64,000 nt of DNA. Source: Biomphalaria glabrata. Lineage: Eukaryota; Mollusca; Gastropoda; Planorbidae. The notes beneath the pieces were generated by a model. The model worked only from the letters and a program-made list of their open reading frames with translations. It had not been told where the DNA came from and did no database searches. Each line of letters begins with the position of its first letter. Positions within the stretch are counted from its first letter, which is position 1. Of this stretch, positions 10,951-21,856 are shown piece after piece. The translations under genes were made by a program, and so were the position numbers. The stretch spans positions 61,313,309 to 61,377,308 of the forward strand of contig NC_074711.1 of NCBI RefSeq assembly GCF_947242115.1. The letters are read 5' to 3'.

Positions 10951-11528
10951 CTTCAAAATTCTTTCACGTGATGTCAAGACACCAACAAACTCATATTCAA
11001 GATACTATTTCATAACAAAACACTAGGGCTAACACTTTAAACTGTACAATACTTCCACACGACACCAAGACACCAGCAAACTCATATTCAAGATACTATT
11101 TCATAACAAAACACTAGGGCTAACACATTAAACTGTACAATACTTCCACACGACACCAAGACACCAGCAAACTCATATTTAAGATACTATTTCATAACAA
11201 AACACAAGGGCTAGACACTTTACACTGTACAATACTTCCAAGCGACCCCAAGACAACAGCAAACTCATATTCAAGATACTATTTCATAACAAAACACAAG
11301 GGCTAGACACTTTACACTATACAATACTTCCAAGCGACCCCAAGACAACAGCAAACTCATATTCAAGATACTATTTCATAACAAAACACTAGGGTTAACA
11401 CTTTAAACTGTACAATACTTCCACCCGACCCCATTAAACTCCTATTTAACGAACTTATTCACAACTAAACGCTAGGGCTAGATTAATAAAACTGTACAAT
11501 AAGTTCACGCGAAACCAAGACACCTCCA
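10951..11528 (+). repeat. 91-92 bp tandem array, about 6 units
   Basis: CTCATATT(C/T)AAGATACT recurs at about 10990, 11081, 11172, 11264 and 11356, giving a period of 91-92 bp. Each unit also carries AAACTGTACAATACTTCCA and CTAGGGCTA or AAGGGCTAGA. Outer units are more diverged. Confidence 0.9.
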
Positions 11529-11714
11529 TCATCTTTTAGTATAGCTCAAGACGTTACTTGAAAAAGTGACAAATTACAGCACGCGGGCAATATCTTGACG
11601 CGACTTATTCGGCCCTTTTCAATGTCTGCACGAAGAGTAGAAACTCATAAAAAAAACTAGATTACAAAGACAGGCGGCCCCAATCGAATTCACCAATAAA
11701 CCAGGAATATTCAA

Positions 11715-11925
11715 GTCTATTAGTTTTGTGCGGCCTATCTGTCCGTCCGTTCATCCCGTTTAGATCTCAGAAACTAGAAGAGAAAATGAAAATCGGACAT
11801 CATGATATTTTAGATCAAAGTTCTGATGCAAGGGCTACTTTTTTTTCTTTTCCGAAAGTGAAACATCTCATTTTTAAAATTACCTGTGCAAGCTGATTTT
11901 TTCAAAAAATGACACACCACTTTTC
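11715..11925 (-). repeat. Dispersed repeat R2, diverged copy
   Basis: The reverse complement matches 27512-27775 and 29366-29640, including the GACGGACGGACAGA run, ATTTCGCACAAAACTAATAG, and the word ATCAGAACTTTGA as a degraded match. It is the most diverged of the three copies. Class unknown. Confidence 0.6.
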
Positions 11926-12224
11926 AATGAAAAACTTCAGGGGAGGTCATTTTTATTTTAAATGTCACAGACTTCTTGATTAATAAATCAAGCTTCATTC
12001 ATAGGTTAACGCATTATAAAATAGATTTTCCATTTATTAACTAACTTAAAGAATCACCCTTTGTGTCAGGATTTTGTGATTTTACCATCACAAAAAAGAT
12101 ACAAGACACCGATAGCAAAGACAAACAGACACAAACACTCTTTTGTTCCCCTGGCAATCAAATCATTAAATAAGAACAATCTGGTATAAACTTTGTCACA
12201 TGTAAATTATGAGTGAGTCTGGTG

Positions 12225-12345
12225 TCTGGTGTGAATGTACACTTTGGTTTCTTATAGTTATAATGTTTTTTGTTTGGTGCAATGCACAAATTGTAAGACA
12301 AATTTCCATACGGACAATAAAGATTATTATTATTATTATTACATT
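12225..12345 (+). mobile_element. Possible LINE 3' end
   Basis: GCAATGCACAAATTGTAAGA runs into ACGGACAATAAAGATTATTATT, ending in a TTA microsatellite. A polyadenylation-like AATAAAG followed by a short simple repeat is typical of CR1/RTE-type LINE tails. No coding part is attached, so this is a weak call. Confidence 0.35.
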
Positions 12346-12534
12346 ATCATATACTGTGAACCGTGTACACACTTTTTACCACAGTTAGTTCATATAAGCT
12401 TTGTAGTAAACAAACAGTGTCACGTGACTCGCATTCAAAATGGATGTGAATAAGGTTATACCCGGATGTAAAGGACAGTCCTTTTCAATATTTAAACATG
12501 TAAATACTAGATCTAGAACGAGTCAATCTGACAT

Positions 12535-12930
12535 TGCATATGTTTCTTATTACAATACCTCTATTCGGAATAGGCATAGGCTGGGTGGACACGATTCTCG
12601 AAAAGGGCTTTAACGATTTTCTTAGAAACTGGACAGTTCATGTACATCATTGGAAAAAGAATCACTAGCTCGTTGGCCACACTGGGAAAACTCTAGTTTG
12701 ACTTTCAAATATAAAAAAAAAAGGATTTAAATTTGGGTAGAGAACTAGACAATCTTTATCAAGAACAGATTCTCTCTGTTCGGGTATTTCCGAATGTAGT
12801 CCCCTCCCATAGACATATCATGGTTCCATTGACTTATATATAGGTCTATGGTCTATCTATTGAAGGTTTAATAAATGAACAGACGTTAGGAACATTGTGC
12901 GCATCGTCTTCTTAGTCTAGATCTATAGGC
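12535..12930 (+). repeat. Dispersed repeat R3, copy 1
   Basis: Diverged match to 50490-50835. Shared words in order are TACCTCTATTC, CTAACGATTTT-like, TAGAAA..(G/T)GACAGTT, TTGGCCACA..GGGAAAACTCTAG, GTTCGGG(T/G)ATTTCCG, and a right edge GCGTATCGTCTTCTAAGTCT-like. No coding content seen; class unknown. Confidence 0.6.
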
Positions 12931-13324
12931 CTAGCCCTAGCATTGGAATTGTGTATACTGTGACTCTCTAAGTAAATGTATACATACGCTGAACCAGGAT
13001 TTTCTTTTGTTGGATGGGGGAAATGAAGCGGGGTAAAAAAAATGTTACATTTTGGTTCAAATCTGTCACTCATTGGTTATTAAGAATAGAATATTAGCTC
13101 TTAAGAAACAGTCATTAGTTTCATAAAAGGAGGGATTGCTTTTAGTTAAAGTTTTTTTCCTTCTAAATTTTACCTGTTTTAACAAAGGGACGTTATTGTA
13201 GTTTTTATGACTTGCCGCGCATATAACTTTTTATTTCCCTTACATGTCTAATTAAAATGAAATATCAAAAGTTTGAAGAATTTGTCCGTTTTGTTTTAAA
13301 TGTATCGGATATTCCTTCAAAATT

Positions 13325-13480
13325 ATTACACCCAAATCTTCCTCAGGACGGCCGTTTGATAGCGGGCAGGGCTCAAACCCGAGACCATCACGAAGACAGT
13401 CCAGAGAGCATACCACTAGACCAGGCAGACATCGTCACAAACATGTTGAAAACTGAAAGGTTGGGGAACAGTATACGCTA
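13325..13480 (-). mobile_element. tRNA-derived SINE relic, family 2
   Basis: Read on the minus strand it has CTGGTCTAGTGGTATGC (box A-like) and CTCGGGTTTGAGCCCTG (box B-like), about 50 bp apart, as in a tRNA head. A second diverged copy is at 32610-32705. The 77-codon open frame across it is incidental. Confidence 0.55.
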
Positions 13481-13944
13481 CGAGCGCTAAATATTGTTTC
13501 TTTTTTTTAAAGTAGTGTGTAGTCTGACTTAAGCCTAGCGTGTTATAAAGCTAAGTTGGAAGTTGGATACAAGAAGAATTTACGTATTGCTGCTTTACTG
13601 ACTTTACACTACACATAACTGTTCCATTGGCCTACGGTCCAGTGCAAAATTTAGACTAAGTCTTTTTGAGATATCGGGTCCTTTTTGGAGCGCTTTTTAA
13701 TTCGAGATATTATTTGTTAGGGCTAAATATTTCTTGAGGTCTCTATGGTATAGATTGTGTTACCTATAAGTAAATTCGGTCTTGAGTATACTAGGAATAA
13801 AATAATTCATGACAATGGGACTTCTGTTTGCTCACTTTAGTTCTAGAACGATCATGTCGTGCCGCGAGGAAAGCCTGGGGATGAGCTCTGTTGCCATTTC
13901 AGCGGTTTTCTCTTTTCCGCGCATAGATTGGATTCAAAAGAACG

Positions 13945-14292
13945 ACAGAAAGAGAGAGAGAAAGAGAGAGAGAGAGTGAAAGAGAAAGAGAGAGTGAAAG
14001 AGAAAGAGAGAGAGAGAGTGAAAGAGAAAGAGAGAGTGAAAGAGAAAGAGAGAGAGAGAGAGAGAGAGGGAGAGAGTAAAAGAGAAAGAGGGAGAGAGAG
14101 AGAGTGAAAGAGAAAGAGAGAGAGAGAGAGTGAAAGAGAAAGAGAGAGAGAGAGTGAAAGAGAAAGAGAGAGAGAGAGAGTGAAAGAGAAAGAGAGAGAG
14201 TGAAAGAGAAAGAGAGAGAGAGAGAGAGTGAAAGAGAAAGAGAGAGAGCGAGAGAGTGAAAGAGAAAGAGAGAGAGAGAGAGGGGGAGAGAA
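13945..14292 (+). repeat. GA-rich simple repeat
   Basis: About 350 bp of (GA)n with regularly spaced GTGAAAGAGAAA words, a period of about 30-40 bp within the microsatellite. It produces long Ser/Leu/Phe open frames on the minus strand and Glu/Arg/Lys frames on the plus strand; none is a gene. Confidence 0.95.
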
Positions 14293-15770
14293 AGAATTAG
14301 ATGGAGAGAGATACACATTTTGGAATCAGTAGTCTTACAGGTTCTTTTAGACCTGGATACACTAACCTGCCTGAATGTAGTACTCGGGTGGAAACGATCG
14401 TTAGAGCAAACGACGAGGCTAACTGGCTAGTACAACAAGAGACTCTTGTGGGAGTGTCAAAGAAGTGCTCGAGCATTTCCATTGCACAGTGCAGAGTTGT
14501 GAGAGAGCTTTCCACGACACTGTAAACATCCAAGCGCCGTTCCTCCTGCACGGTTAGCTCCGGCCAATTATTCTAGTCGGTGCATTCGTTGTGTCCAACC
14601 CATTGGAAATAGCTGTGTTAATATGGGTATTAACTTGGACCTCTTCCAGACAGAGCGCTTTGTTCAATCAGGCTTGCAAGCCTAGAATTTCAAGAGTTTC
14701 GGCTCAACTCTATTGGAAGTAAAACGGTTTAGTCAAGGTGTTGCCCCATGTGTTTCATCTATCAAAAGAAGAGCAGCTGTTTTTTCCCCCTCTGGGTTGT
14801 CAATAAAAGCCTTCTCCATATTTAGGTGAGATGCATGCCGTTGAAAGCATTTTACCTGTAGAGTTGTATTGGCCTGCGCAATCATCATTTTAAAACTACG
14901 GAGCGCAGACTGAAGAAAATGTTTTACAACGTCAAATACTTCACTCCTCCTTAAATCCAAGAACTTGTAGTAAACCATCATTACTGATATGGGCGTACTT
15001 ATATCGCTTCCAATTAGTTCAGAAAGGTGGTCAGCTCGTGTTTAAAACGTCTAATTAGATCATGTCATTGCCAATATCGACAAATCCTAAAGTCTATATC
15101 TAGTTGCAATTATTTGACACAATAGAAGGGTAGATCGTCTTGAACTAATTCTCTGTTCACATGTATTGGAGCCATTTTTTGCCATTTCCCTTCTACGTCA
15201 AGTTTAGAGTCTCGACCTAGATCTAGATGTAGCTATAGCAGGCTCTCATTTGGCGATGAATCTTACCTAAATCAGCAATACGGCCCATGGGCGGACTGGG
15301 CTCTATAGCTTTGGTCGGCAGCCAGTCTAGGAGACTCCGATATAAAATCTTCGACTATCTGTGCCACAATGGATTGCATTTAGTTTAAAGAGTGGTATTG
15401 GTCTGCGCTAGACAATTATCACTTTAAAAATACTTTGCGCAGGCTGATGGCAATACAGTATTTTATATCATTAACCCACAAATGACAGAGTCCATAGGTC
15501 ATTTAAAACACAATAAAAATGGAACGTTATTGTGTGAAAGGACAGCACTCAAGCAGGACCGCCTTAGGTAAAGTTGTAAACGAATAATTGTGCTTCAATT
15601 CTTATTTGGTCCAAACGTGGTTTGAATGCATGAAAGCAAAGATTTGTCCAGTACAAATAGTTGGCATAGTTCTCGTTGAATAGTCCACTTGACACGCGCC
15701 GCTTACTGGACTGTCAGAGACAAGAACATCTGTGACAGGCTGACTAATGACCACGTGGGCCGCAGACTAT
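14293..15770. other. Unassigned spacer with a diverged direct repeat
   Basis: AGAGT(T/G)GTATTGG(C/T)CTGCGC followed by ATCA(T/C)TTTAAAA recurs at about 14862 and 15395, so 14840-14960 and 15385-15480 are diverged copies of one sequence. The minus-strand frame at 14733-14981 covers the first copy; I recognise no domain in it. Nothing else is supported. Confidence 0.4.
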
Positions 15771-15774
15771 TACA

Positions 15775-16085
15775 ACATGCCTATAAATAAATATATAAAT
15801 ATTAAGATATAAACATATAACGGTGTTGACTTTTATATAAATATTAGATGTTATATTAAATAAAGGCATTTAGTTGAAACAAGAAAAGTATATAAAATAT
15901 TTGCTTCAAAATGTCAATACCTCCTTTATACATCCTATAAAGCGATTTACTCATGCCTATAAATAAATATATCAATAGTAAGATGTAAGATATAAATATA
16001 TAATGGTATTGAGTTTAGTTGAAACAGGAAAAGTAAACAAATGCTTTTATGCTTTTAAAAGAAAAACACAATTCCTCCTTTACAT
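15775..16085 (+). repeat. Tandem duplication of about 177 bp
   Basis: Both halves begin CATGCCTATAAATAAATATAT (15778 and about 15955) and both contain TTTAGTTGAAACA(A/G)GAAAAGTA and CTCCTTTACA-type words. The second half is shorter by internal deletion. Confidence 0.8.
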
Positions 16086-16194
16086 TTGCTCCTTACTTTG
16101 CCCTTAATCCCCCCGCTCCATTTCTCCAGAACTGAGTCCAGGTTTTTAATTTTGTCTCCAGTCTCCAGAACCTGAATAGAAGCAGAGAGGGGGA

Positions 16195-16255
16195 GAAAAG
16201 GGAGAGAGATAAAGTGATGAATGAGGAAGATGGTAGTCGGAGTTAGATAAATGAT

Positions 16256-16288
<33 letters not shown>

Positions 16289-16895
16289 AGTAAAGGGATT
16301 AAAGAATAGTGGAAGATGTAGTGTAAAATAAGAAGGGAAAAGAGAAAGTGAGAGTGAAGAAAAATAAAGAGCTAAAGAAAAGAGAATAGAAAGTGAGAGA
16401 GAGAGAGAGAGAGAGCTAAATAGAAGAGGAAGTGAGCGTGAAGAAAGATAAAGAGCTAAAGAAAAGAGGAAGTGAAGAGTGAAGAAAGATAAAGAGCTAA
16501 AGAAAAGAGAAGAGGAAGTGAGAGTGAAGAAAGATAAACAGCTAAAGAAAAGAGAAGAGAAAGTGAGAGAGAGAGAGAGAGAGCTAAATAGAAGAGGAAG
16601 TGAGCGTGAAGAAAGATAAAGAGCTAAAGAAAAAAGGAAGTGAAGAGTGAAGAAAGATAAAGAGCTAAAGAAAAGAAAAGAGGAAGTGAGAGTGAAGAAA
16701 GAGCTAAAGAAAAGAGAAGAGGAAGTGAGAGTGAAGAAAGATAAAGAGCTAAAGAAAAGAGGAAGTGAGAGAGAGAGAGAGGAATGAGAAGAGAGAGAGA
16801 GACGGAAGAAAGAGAAAGAGAGAGACGAAAGAAAGAATGAGAGGAATGCGAGGACAGAGAGAGAGAGAGAGATAATAAAAGATAATTAATATCTG
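16195..16895 (+). repeat. Purine-rich minisatellite
   Basis: Repeated GAGCTAAAGAAAAGAGGAAG and GTGAAGAAAGATAAA words, mixed with (GA)n runs, for about 700 bp. One strand is almost entirely A and G, so it could adopt triplex-type structure; that is inference only. Confidence 0.9.
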
Positions 16896-16899
16896 AGAG

Positions 16900-18845
16900 A
16901 TAGATTGTAAACCGGGGAAGGGAGGGGGTATGACAACTCTGACTTTAACAATTAACTCTAAATGGCATCAACTTTTGTCTACCTGATATTTATGGAGGTC
17001 GTCAAACAATTTCCAGCCTACGTCTGCTCTGTGACCTCTTCTTCTGGTTACCCTATCTGTCCTACCTGTCCTACCTGCTCTATCTGTCCTACCTGTCTTG
17101 ACCTGTCTTCAGCCCAAGTACGCAGTCTGGAAACCTAAAAAAAAAAAAAGATTATAATTTTACTTCAATACTTTAGTTTCTCCGACTTTCTAAATATAGC
17201 TGCTTACAACATTCAAATCATGATAAACAGAATTCTTTGTATTAGTTTGTATCTCTGCTTCCATCTTCATTGTTTGCCACAGTTTCTTAAGCCGGCAAGC
17301 CTTTTTGATGAAATTTTGACGCAAGGACTATGTGAGAAACGTATATGTATGGTACTGAAACTAATTCACGTCAACCAAGACTGGAGAGATAGTGATAGTT
17401 TATTTGGCTATTACAAATTAATCGTATGACACATTTAGGACATGCTCAGAGAGACAAATGTTACACAGTGATGTATCAACGACTGAGATGCTAGGACCCC
17501 ACTCGCAGACACATAATAAACATAAAGAACTAAATAAATTACAATGATAAGACTGAATAAAATACCTTTAATAAATAAACATGACCATCGAAAGAGTTTG
17601 TGCTATGCAACAAATACATAGCTGGCTCTAGGATTCGCCCCTCTGTCAGTTGTTTGGTAAGCAAATTAGGTAAAAAGGCAGAGCGAAAATCACTAAATAA
17701 GGGCATCAAAGAATCAATAGCATAATCCTAAGACCAAGGGTAATTGTGGTATATCTACATCGCAAACTTCAAAATATCTAGACTCTTAATTTCAATGACT
17801 GTTGAGTGTGTTGAATGTCTTTGTATTTTCATTTATATTAACGAATATCCAATTCTATGCCAGAGGTCCTTGTGAAGAAATAATGAATACATTTAGAATG
17901 TTGAAGCTAAAATTTTGAAAACACAATGAAGTTAATACAAATGAAGAAGGGATTTCTTCACTTCACAGACTTTGGTTCTACTCAAATCTATGCAGTCTTT
18001 GTATTTCTTGGAGATTTTCATGTCTAGCAGATACATTAAAAATAGTTAGCTTTTTGTTCTTCAGCAATGTTGTTTTTTTAAATGTATATAATAATTTTGT
18101 GCCCACCTTTTAGACCTGCAGAGTCCAATTTTCTAAGCTTCCCTTTGTGGCACACAAGAATTTCAATCTGGAGGAATCATTGCACTTCATTTTCATTCTA
18201 TGGCTAATTACGTAATTGGACTAATGGCTAGCGGCAATAGAGACAATGTAATACTTTGTTTACTTTCTCGTGAAAATCTCCAAGACACTAAATACAAGAT
18301 CTGGCCAATAAATAGCCCAGGACATATCCAGTGTATTTCATTCACTTTTCTATTCTTTTTTTGTCATTAAATTGTGTCAAAACAGTAAAACTTTAAACTG
18401 ACGCTTTAATCTCTTATCCTTCATTTCAAGTGGCACCTCAATGTTTCCTTGTCGACCTATTCCCTTCTAATGTTTCTTTAATGCCTCCAATTATCTCCAC
18501 ACAAAAACACCACGAAATTTTCAATGACATCATCTAATTTTTTAAAGTTAAAAATAGTGCAGAGTTGTATGAATTTTTTTCCCCATCATCTGCAAGGGAG
18601 ACAAAACCACAATTACTAGCTCAGGTTTCCCCGTCGTTATTTGGGGTACAGACTGAGGACTGTCCCAACATGGGTAATGAGCTATTATACTAAGTCGACT
18701 ATCAGGCGACAGAGGCCTGGCATGACATTATGCTGACACATTCAAAATATAGTCATATTGAAATGGTGGAACGGAAGTTTATTGTAGAAGGTAAATATTT
18801 CATTTTTTTTCGCGGGCTGAATTATAGGTTATGTGTGATATAGAT
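16900..18845. other. Unassigned spacer
   Basis: No gene seen. A short run of about 10-bp CTATCTGTCC/TACCTGTCCTAC words lies at 17055-17110. Open frames are short and lack domains. Weak inverted similarity between about 17995-18020 and 18268-18300 is noted but not called. Confidence 0.4.
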
Positions 18846-18846
18846 G

Positions 18847-18847
<1 letters not shown>

Positions 18848-18931
<84 letters not shown>
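18848..18931. repeat. (TA)n microsatellite, about 84 bp
   Basis: Perfect alternating TA for about 42 units. Confidence 0.98.
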
Positions 18932-18934
<3 letters not shown>

Positions 18935-19024
18935 CAGTGAATGTGGATGTAGATTCGCAAGTAAAAGTAAAAAAATAAAAAGTTACATTTTTCAGATTTT
19001 GTGATCTATGGAAGCTTTCAATAG

Positions 19025-19411
19025 CCGACAATTAACGAGGGTGTCATTTGTCCATCCAGCACAACGACCAAATATCTTTGCTTCAACCAAACAACGTATG
19101 TTAACGTATGCTAACGTATGCTGACGTATGCTGACGTATGCTAACGTATGCTAACGTATGCTGACGTATGCTGACGTATGCTGACGTATGCTAACGTATG
19201 CTAACGTACGCCAACGTATGCTAACGTATGCTGATGTATGCTAACGTATGCTAACGTATGCTAACGTATGTTAACGTATGCTAACTATGGCTTAGAGTTG
19301 GGTCAACTGGATGGTGTCAGGACCAAAAACTCACGAAGCTCAAGTTCCCAGTCTTCACCAGGATTTGAACTCGAGAACCTTTGGTTTGTAATTCAAGCGT
19401 TTTACCTCGAG
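19025..19411 (-). mobile_element. tRNA-derived SINE split by a 10-bp array
   Basis: On the minus strand the right side starts GGTGGCTCGAGGTAAAACGC (box A-like) and then GAGTTCAAATCCTGG (box B-like). The left side keeps the SINE body words CAGCACAACGACCAA and AGGGTGTCAT, shared with 26728-27207 and 28818-29312. Between head and body lies the 10-bp array at 19092-19284, which has expanded within the element. Confidence 0.65.
19092..19284 (+). repeat. 10-bp minisatellite TAACGTATGC, about 19 units
   Basis: Units are TAACGTATGC with TGACGTATGC variants arranged in short blocks. It lies where other SINE copies have a short AACTAATGTCAGG-type stretch. Confidence 0.95.
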
Positions 19412-19577
19412 CCACCAAACCCCATCGAATAGGTTACTTTATGTACAATTGAAACTTGACAGGAGAGATAATTCCAAGTGGTCAAGCGCCTTACCACGAG
19501 CCACCAAACCACATTGAATAGGTCACTTTACGTACAATTGAAACTTGATAGGAGAGAGAATTCCAATTGGTCATGCA
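19412..19577 (+). repeat. 89-bp tandem duplication
   Basis: CCACCAAACC(C/A)CAT(C/T)GAATAGGT recurs at 19412 and 19501, and each copy continues with GTACAATTGAAACTTGA(C/T)AGGAGAGA. The copies abut the SINE head at 19411. Confidence 0.85.
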
Positions 19578-19592
19578 TAACAACGTCCAAGT

Positions 19593-19814
19593 CAGTGGCG
19601 TAGCTTGGGTGGGGGATAAGGGAGAGTATTTGCGAATTCCCACAGGCCCCCACTTGAGTTTGGTCCTCAAATGAGTGTTCGAATTTTTTTCTATATTAAA
19701 TATTACGCCATTATCTCACTACATGATGTCGAATGTCAATATGCAGGGGCCCCTTAAGAGATCAAGCCCCCCAGGCCCAATCTTGAGGATGTCCAATTCC
19801 TAGCTACGCCACTG
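19593..19814. mobile_element. hAT-type MITE, 222 bp
   Basis: Terminal inverted repeats start CAGTGGCGTAGCTTGG and end CTAGCTACGCCACTG. Flanking 8-bp sequences GTCCAAGT and GTCCAACA match at 6 of 8, fitting an aged hAT target duplication. No transposase, so non-autonomous. Confidence 0.8.
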
Positions 19815-19829
19815 GTCCAACAGTTTTTT

Positions 19830-21585
19830 GTATTTTATTTTTTAAATTAAATTCGTTACAAATAAAGATTATGACTAAAGTTTGACAGTCTATCTTCTCA
19901 TTGGTTTTAGAAACTCAGATTAATTTGAGGAAAAGTTTTCAAATACATTACATCTAAATCATCAACGTCGTACGTAGGAATATTTTCTCTGGTTAATGGT
20001 ACAATTGTTGTAGAAGCTACTGTAGATTCTAATGGAGACCTGAACTCTGTAAAAGAATTGGTGGGAATATATACGGATAATAAGTTTTCTAAATGGGAGA
20101 CAGACTAGTTGACACTAATGTAAGGATTACTCTATAAATGCAATGGGGAAGTATACAAACAGGTCAAACTAAGATTCGAACTCGTAGGCTGGTGTAGGAA
20201 ACCATATATTATGCAAGTTTTATTGCCCTTTTTAATGAGCTACGTCCATACATTAAGCAAGTTTTATTGCCCTTTTTAATAAGCTGCGTTCACACATTAA
20301 GCAAGTTTTATTGCCCTTTGTTTTGACTCTGGGAACAGATGTAGGAGTAGCTATTTAATGACAGCAGACGAACCATCCTGCCCGTTCAAATAAGAGGTTA
20401 TTGAGATGAAATGTCAAAGTGACATCAGCCATAAGCAGGCCATCAACAGTCATGCACTTAACGAGACAGAAAACAATGCATTCCTGACAAGGGCGTGACG
20501 GAATTTCAGGTGGTTAATAAGTCTATTAGTGTTTCCACTTATCAACAGGTTGGAAGTGATGGCTGGAGCATGGTGCATCGATCTGAAACTCTGAATTATG
20601 AAGCTAATAAACAGAGGCAGTGCTTTGGGTGGTAAGAATTGTGGGCATTAGATGTAGATAAAGTTCCATTCAAAAGAATATACCTCTCAGCATAAACGCA
20701 TATTATGTTTCTTAATATCTGTACGTACTTTTAATGTAAATCTTAGCATTTAACCTATATCATATTTATCATGCATATCCATTTTTATCATTTAACCAAA
20801 ATATCATTTTGCAATAATAACCTTATCATTACACCAAATATTTTAAGCATTATGCAATTATATCTTTATCATTACACCATTCTGCAATTTTACCGAATTT
20901 GATGGAGAAAGCTGGCTGCTGTTACAGGTCGTTGTCTAGCAGAACCAAACTGCTGGTAGACAAATAATGAAATGAATGTAGCAGACTTGAGTAATAATAT
21001 TTTTTTAACAAAACCTAACTCACTACAATTACACAACCTTTCAGTCTCACGTTCTGGAGTTGTCTAACGTGTCTGCCCTATCAAAGAACGACTGACGACA
21101 ATGCCACCTATGTTGCATCGTTCACAACCAATCTCAAACCTCTTCCCACCGTCAGCATAGAAACACACACACACACACACACACCGGCCAACAGATCATG
21201 TGTGGTGGCCTCCATGGCCCAACAGATCATGTGTGGTGGCCTCCATGGCCCAACAGACTTATTATACATTTATTATCAGACCATACTTTTTCATTATGTA
21301 ACAACTTTATCATTCAACCAAAACGTCTTTAATACTTGTCATTGTGGTATTCGTCATACAAAACATTGTGTGCCTTATTAATCCAATCAAAACTATTTGA
21401 TGTTTGAAAGATTAAACCAAAGTTAATTACAGTTCTTCAGAAATGTCAACTACACTTGGCTACCTAATGACGTCACACCCTCGTCACGAAGGGGTCCTCC
21501 ACCAATGGGGACACAAACGGGCTGTTGTAAGGGAAAACAACAAAATAACAAAAAAAAATCGTATTTAAAACTTATCTAAGGAGAA
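19830..21585. other. Spacer with small tandem repeats
   Basis: No gene seen. 20201-20319 holds three units of about 44 bp around GCAAGTTTTATTGCCCTTT (at 20213, 20257 and 20301). 21161-21183 is (CA)n. 21190-21251 is a perfect 31-bp duplication beginning AACAGATCATGTGTGGTGGC. The rest is unassigned. Confidence 0.6.
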
Positions 21586-21589
21586 CCGC

Positions 21590-21822
21590 TAAATCCCTAC
21601 CATACCTTTCAATGCTACAATATTTAACTCCCTTTTTTCTATACACACAAAAATAAATTAATTATCCTTAATCGATTGGTTGATTCTTTTATTGATTCAT
21701 GTATTGTCATGGACTATAAATAATTGTGTACACAATTTTGACGTTGATTTAGAATAAAAAGTGGGAGAAAAAAACGCGTACAAAATTTTACCAGACAGTC
21801 GTAGCGAATTGATTCAAGATTT

Positions 21823-21830
<8 letters not shown>
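21590..21830 (+). repeat. Dispersed repeat A, right-half copy
   Basis: Shares with the other copies AATTAATTA, GATTCATGTATTGTCATG, AATAATTGTG, GTGGGAGAAA and TTTACCAGACAG in order. It ends in a TA-rich run. Confidence 0.65.

Positions 21831-21839
<9 letters not shown>

Positions 21840-21856
<17 letters not shown>

Noticed and set aside
13852-14318. Ser/Leu- or Glu/Arg-rich frames in the GA tract
   Set aside because: Pure simple-sequence translation in several overlapping frames.
17995-18300. Inverted similarity (GGAGATTTTCATG / GTGAAAATCTCC)
   Set aside because: Short and broken up; not enough to claim a transposon.
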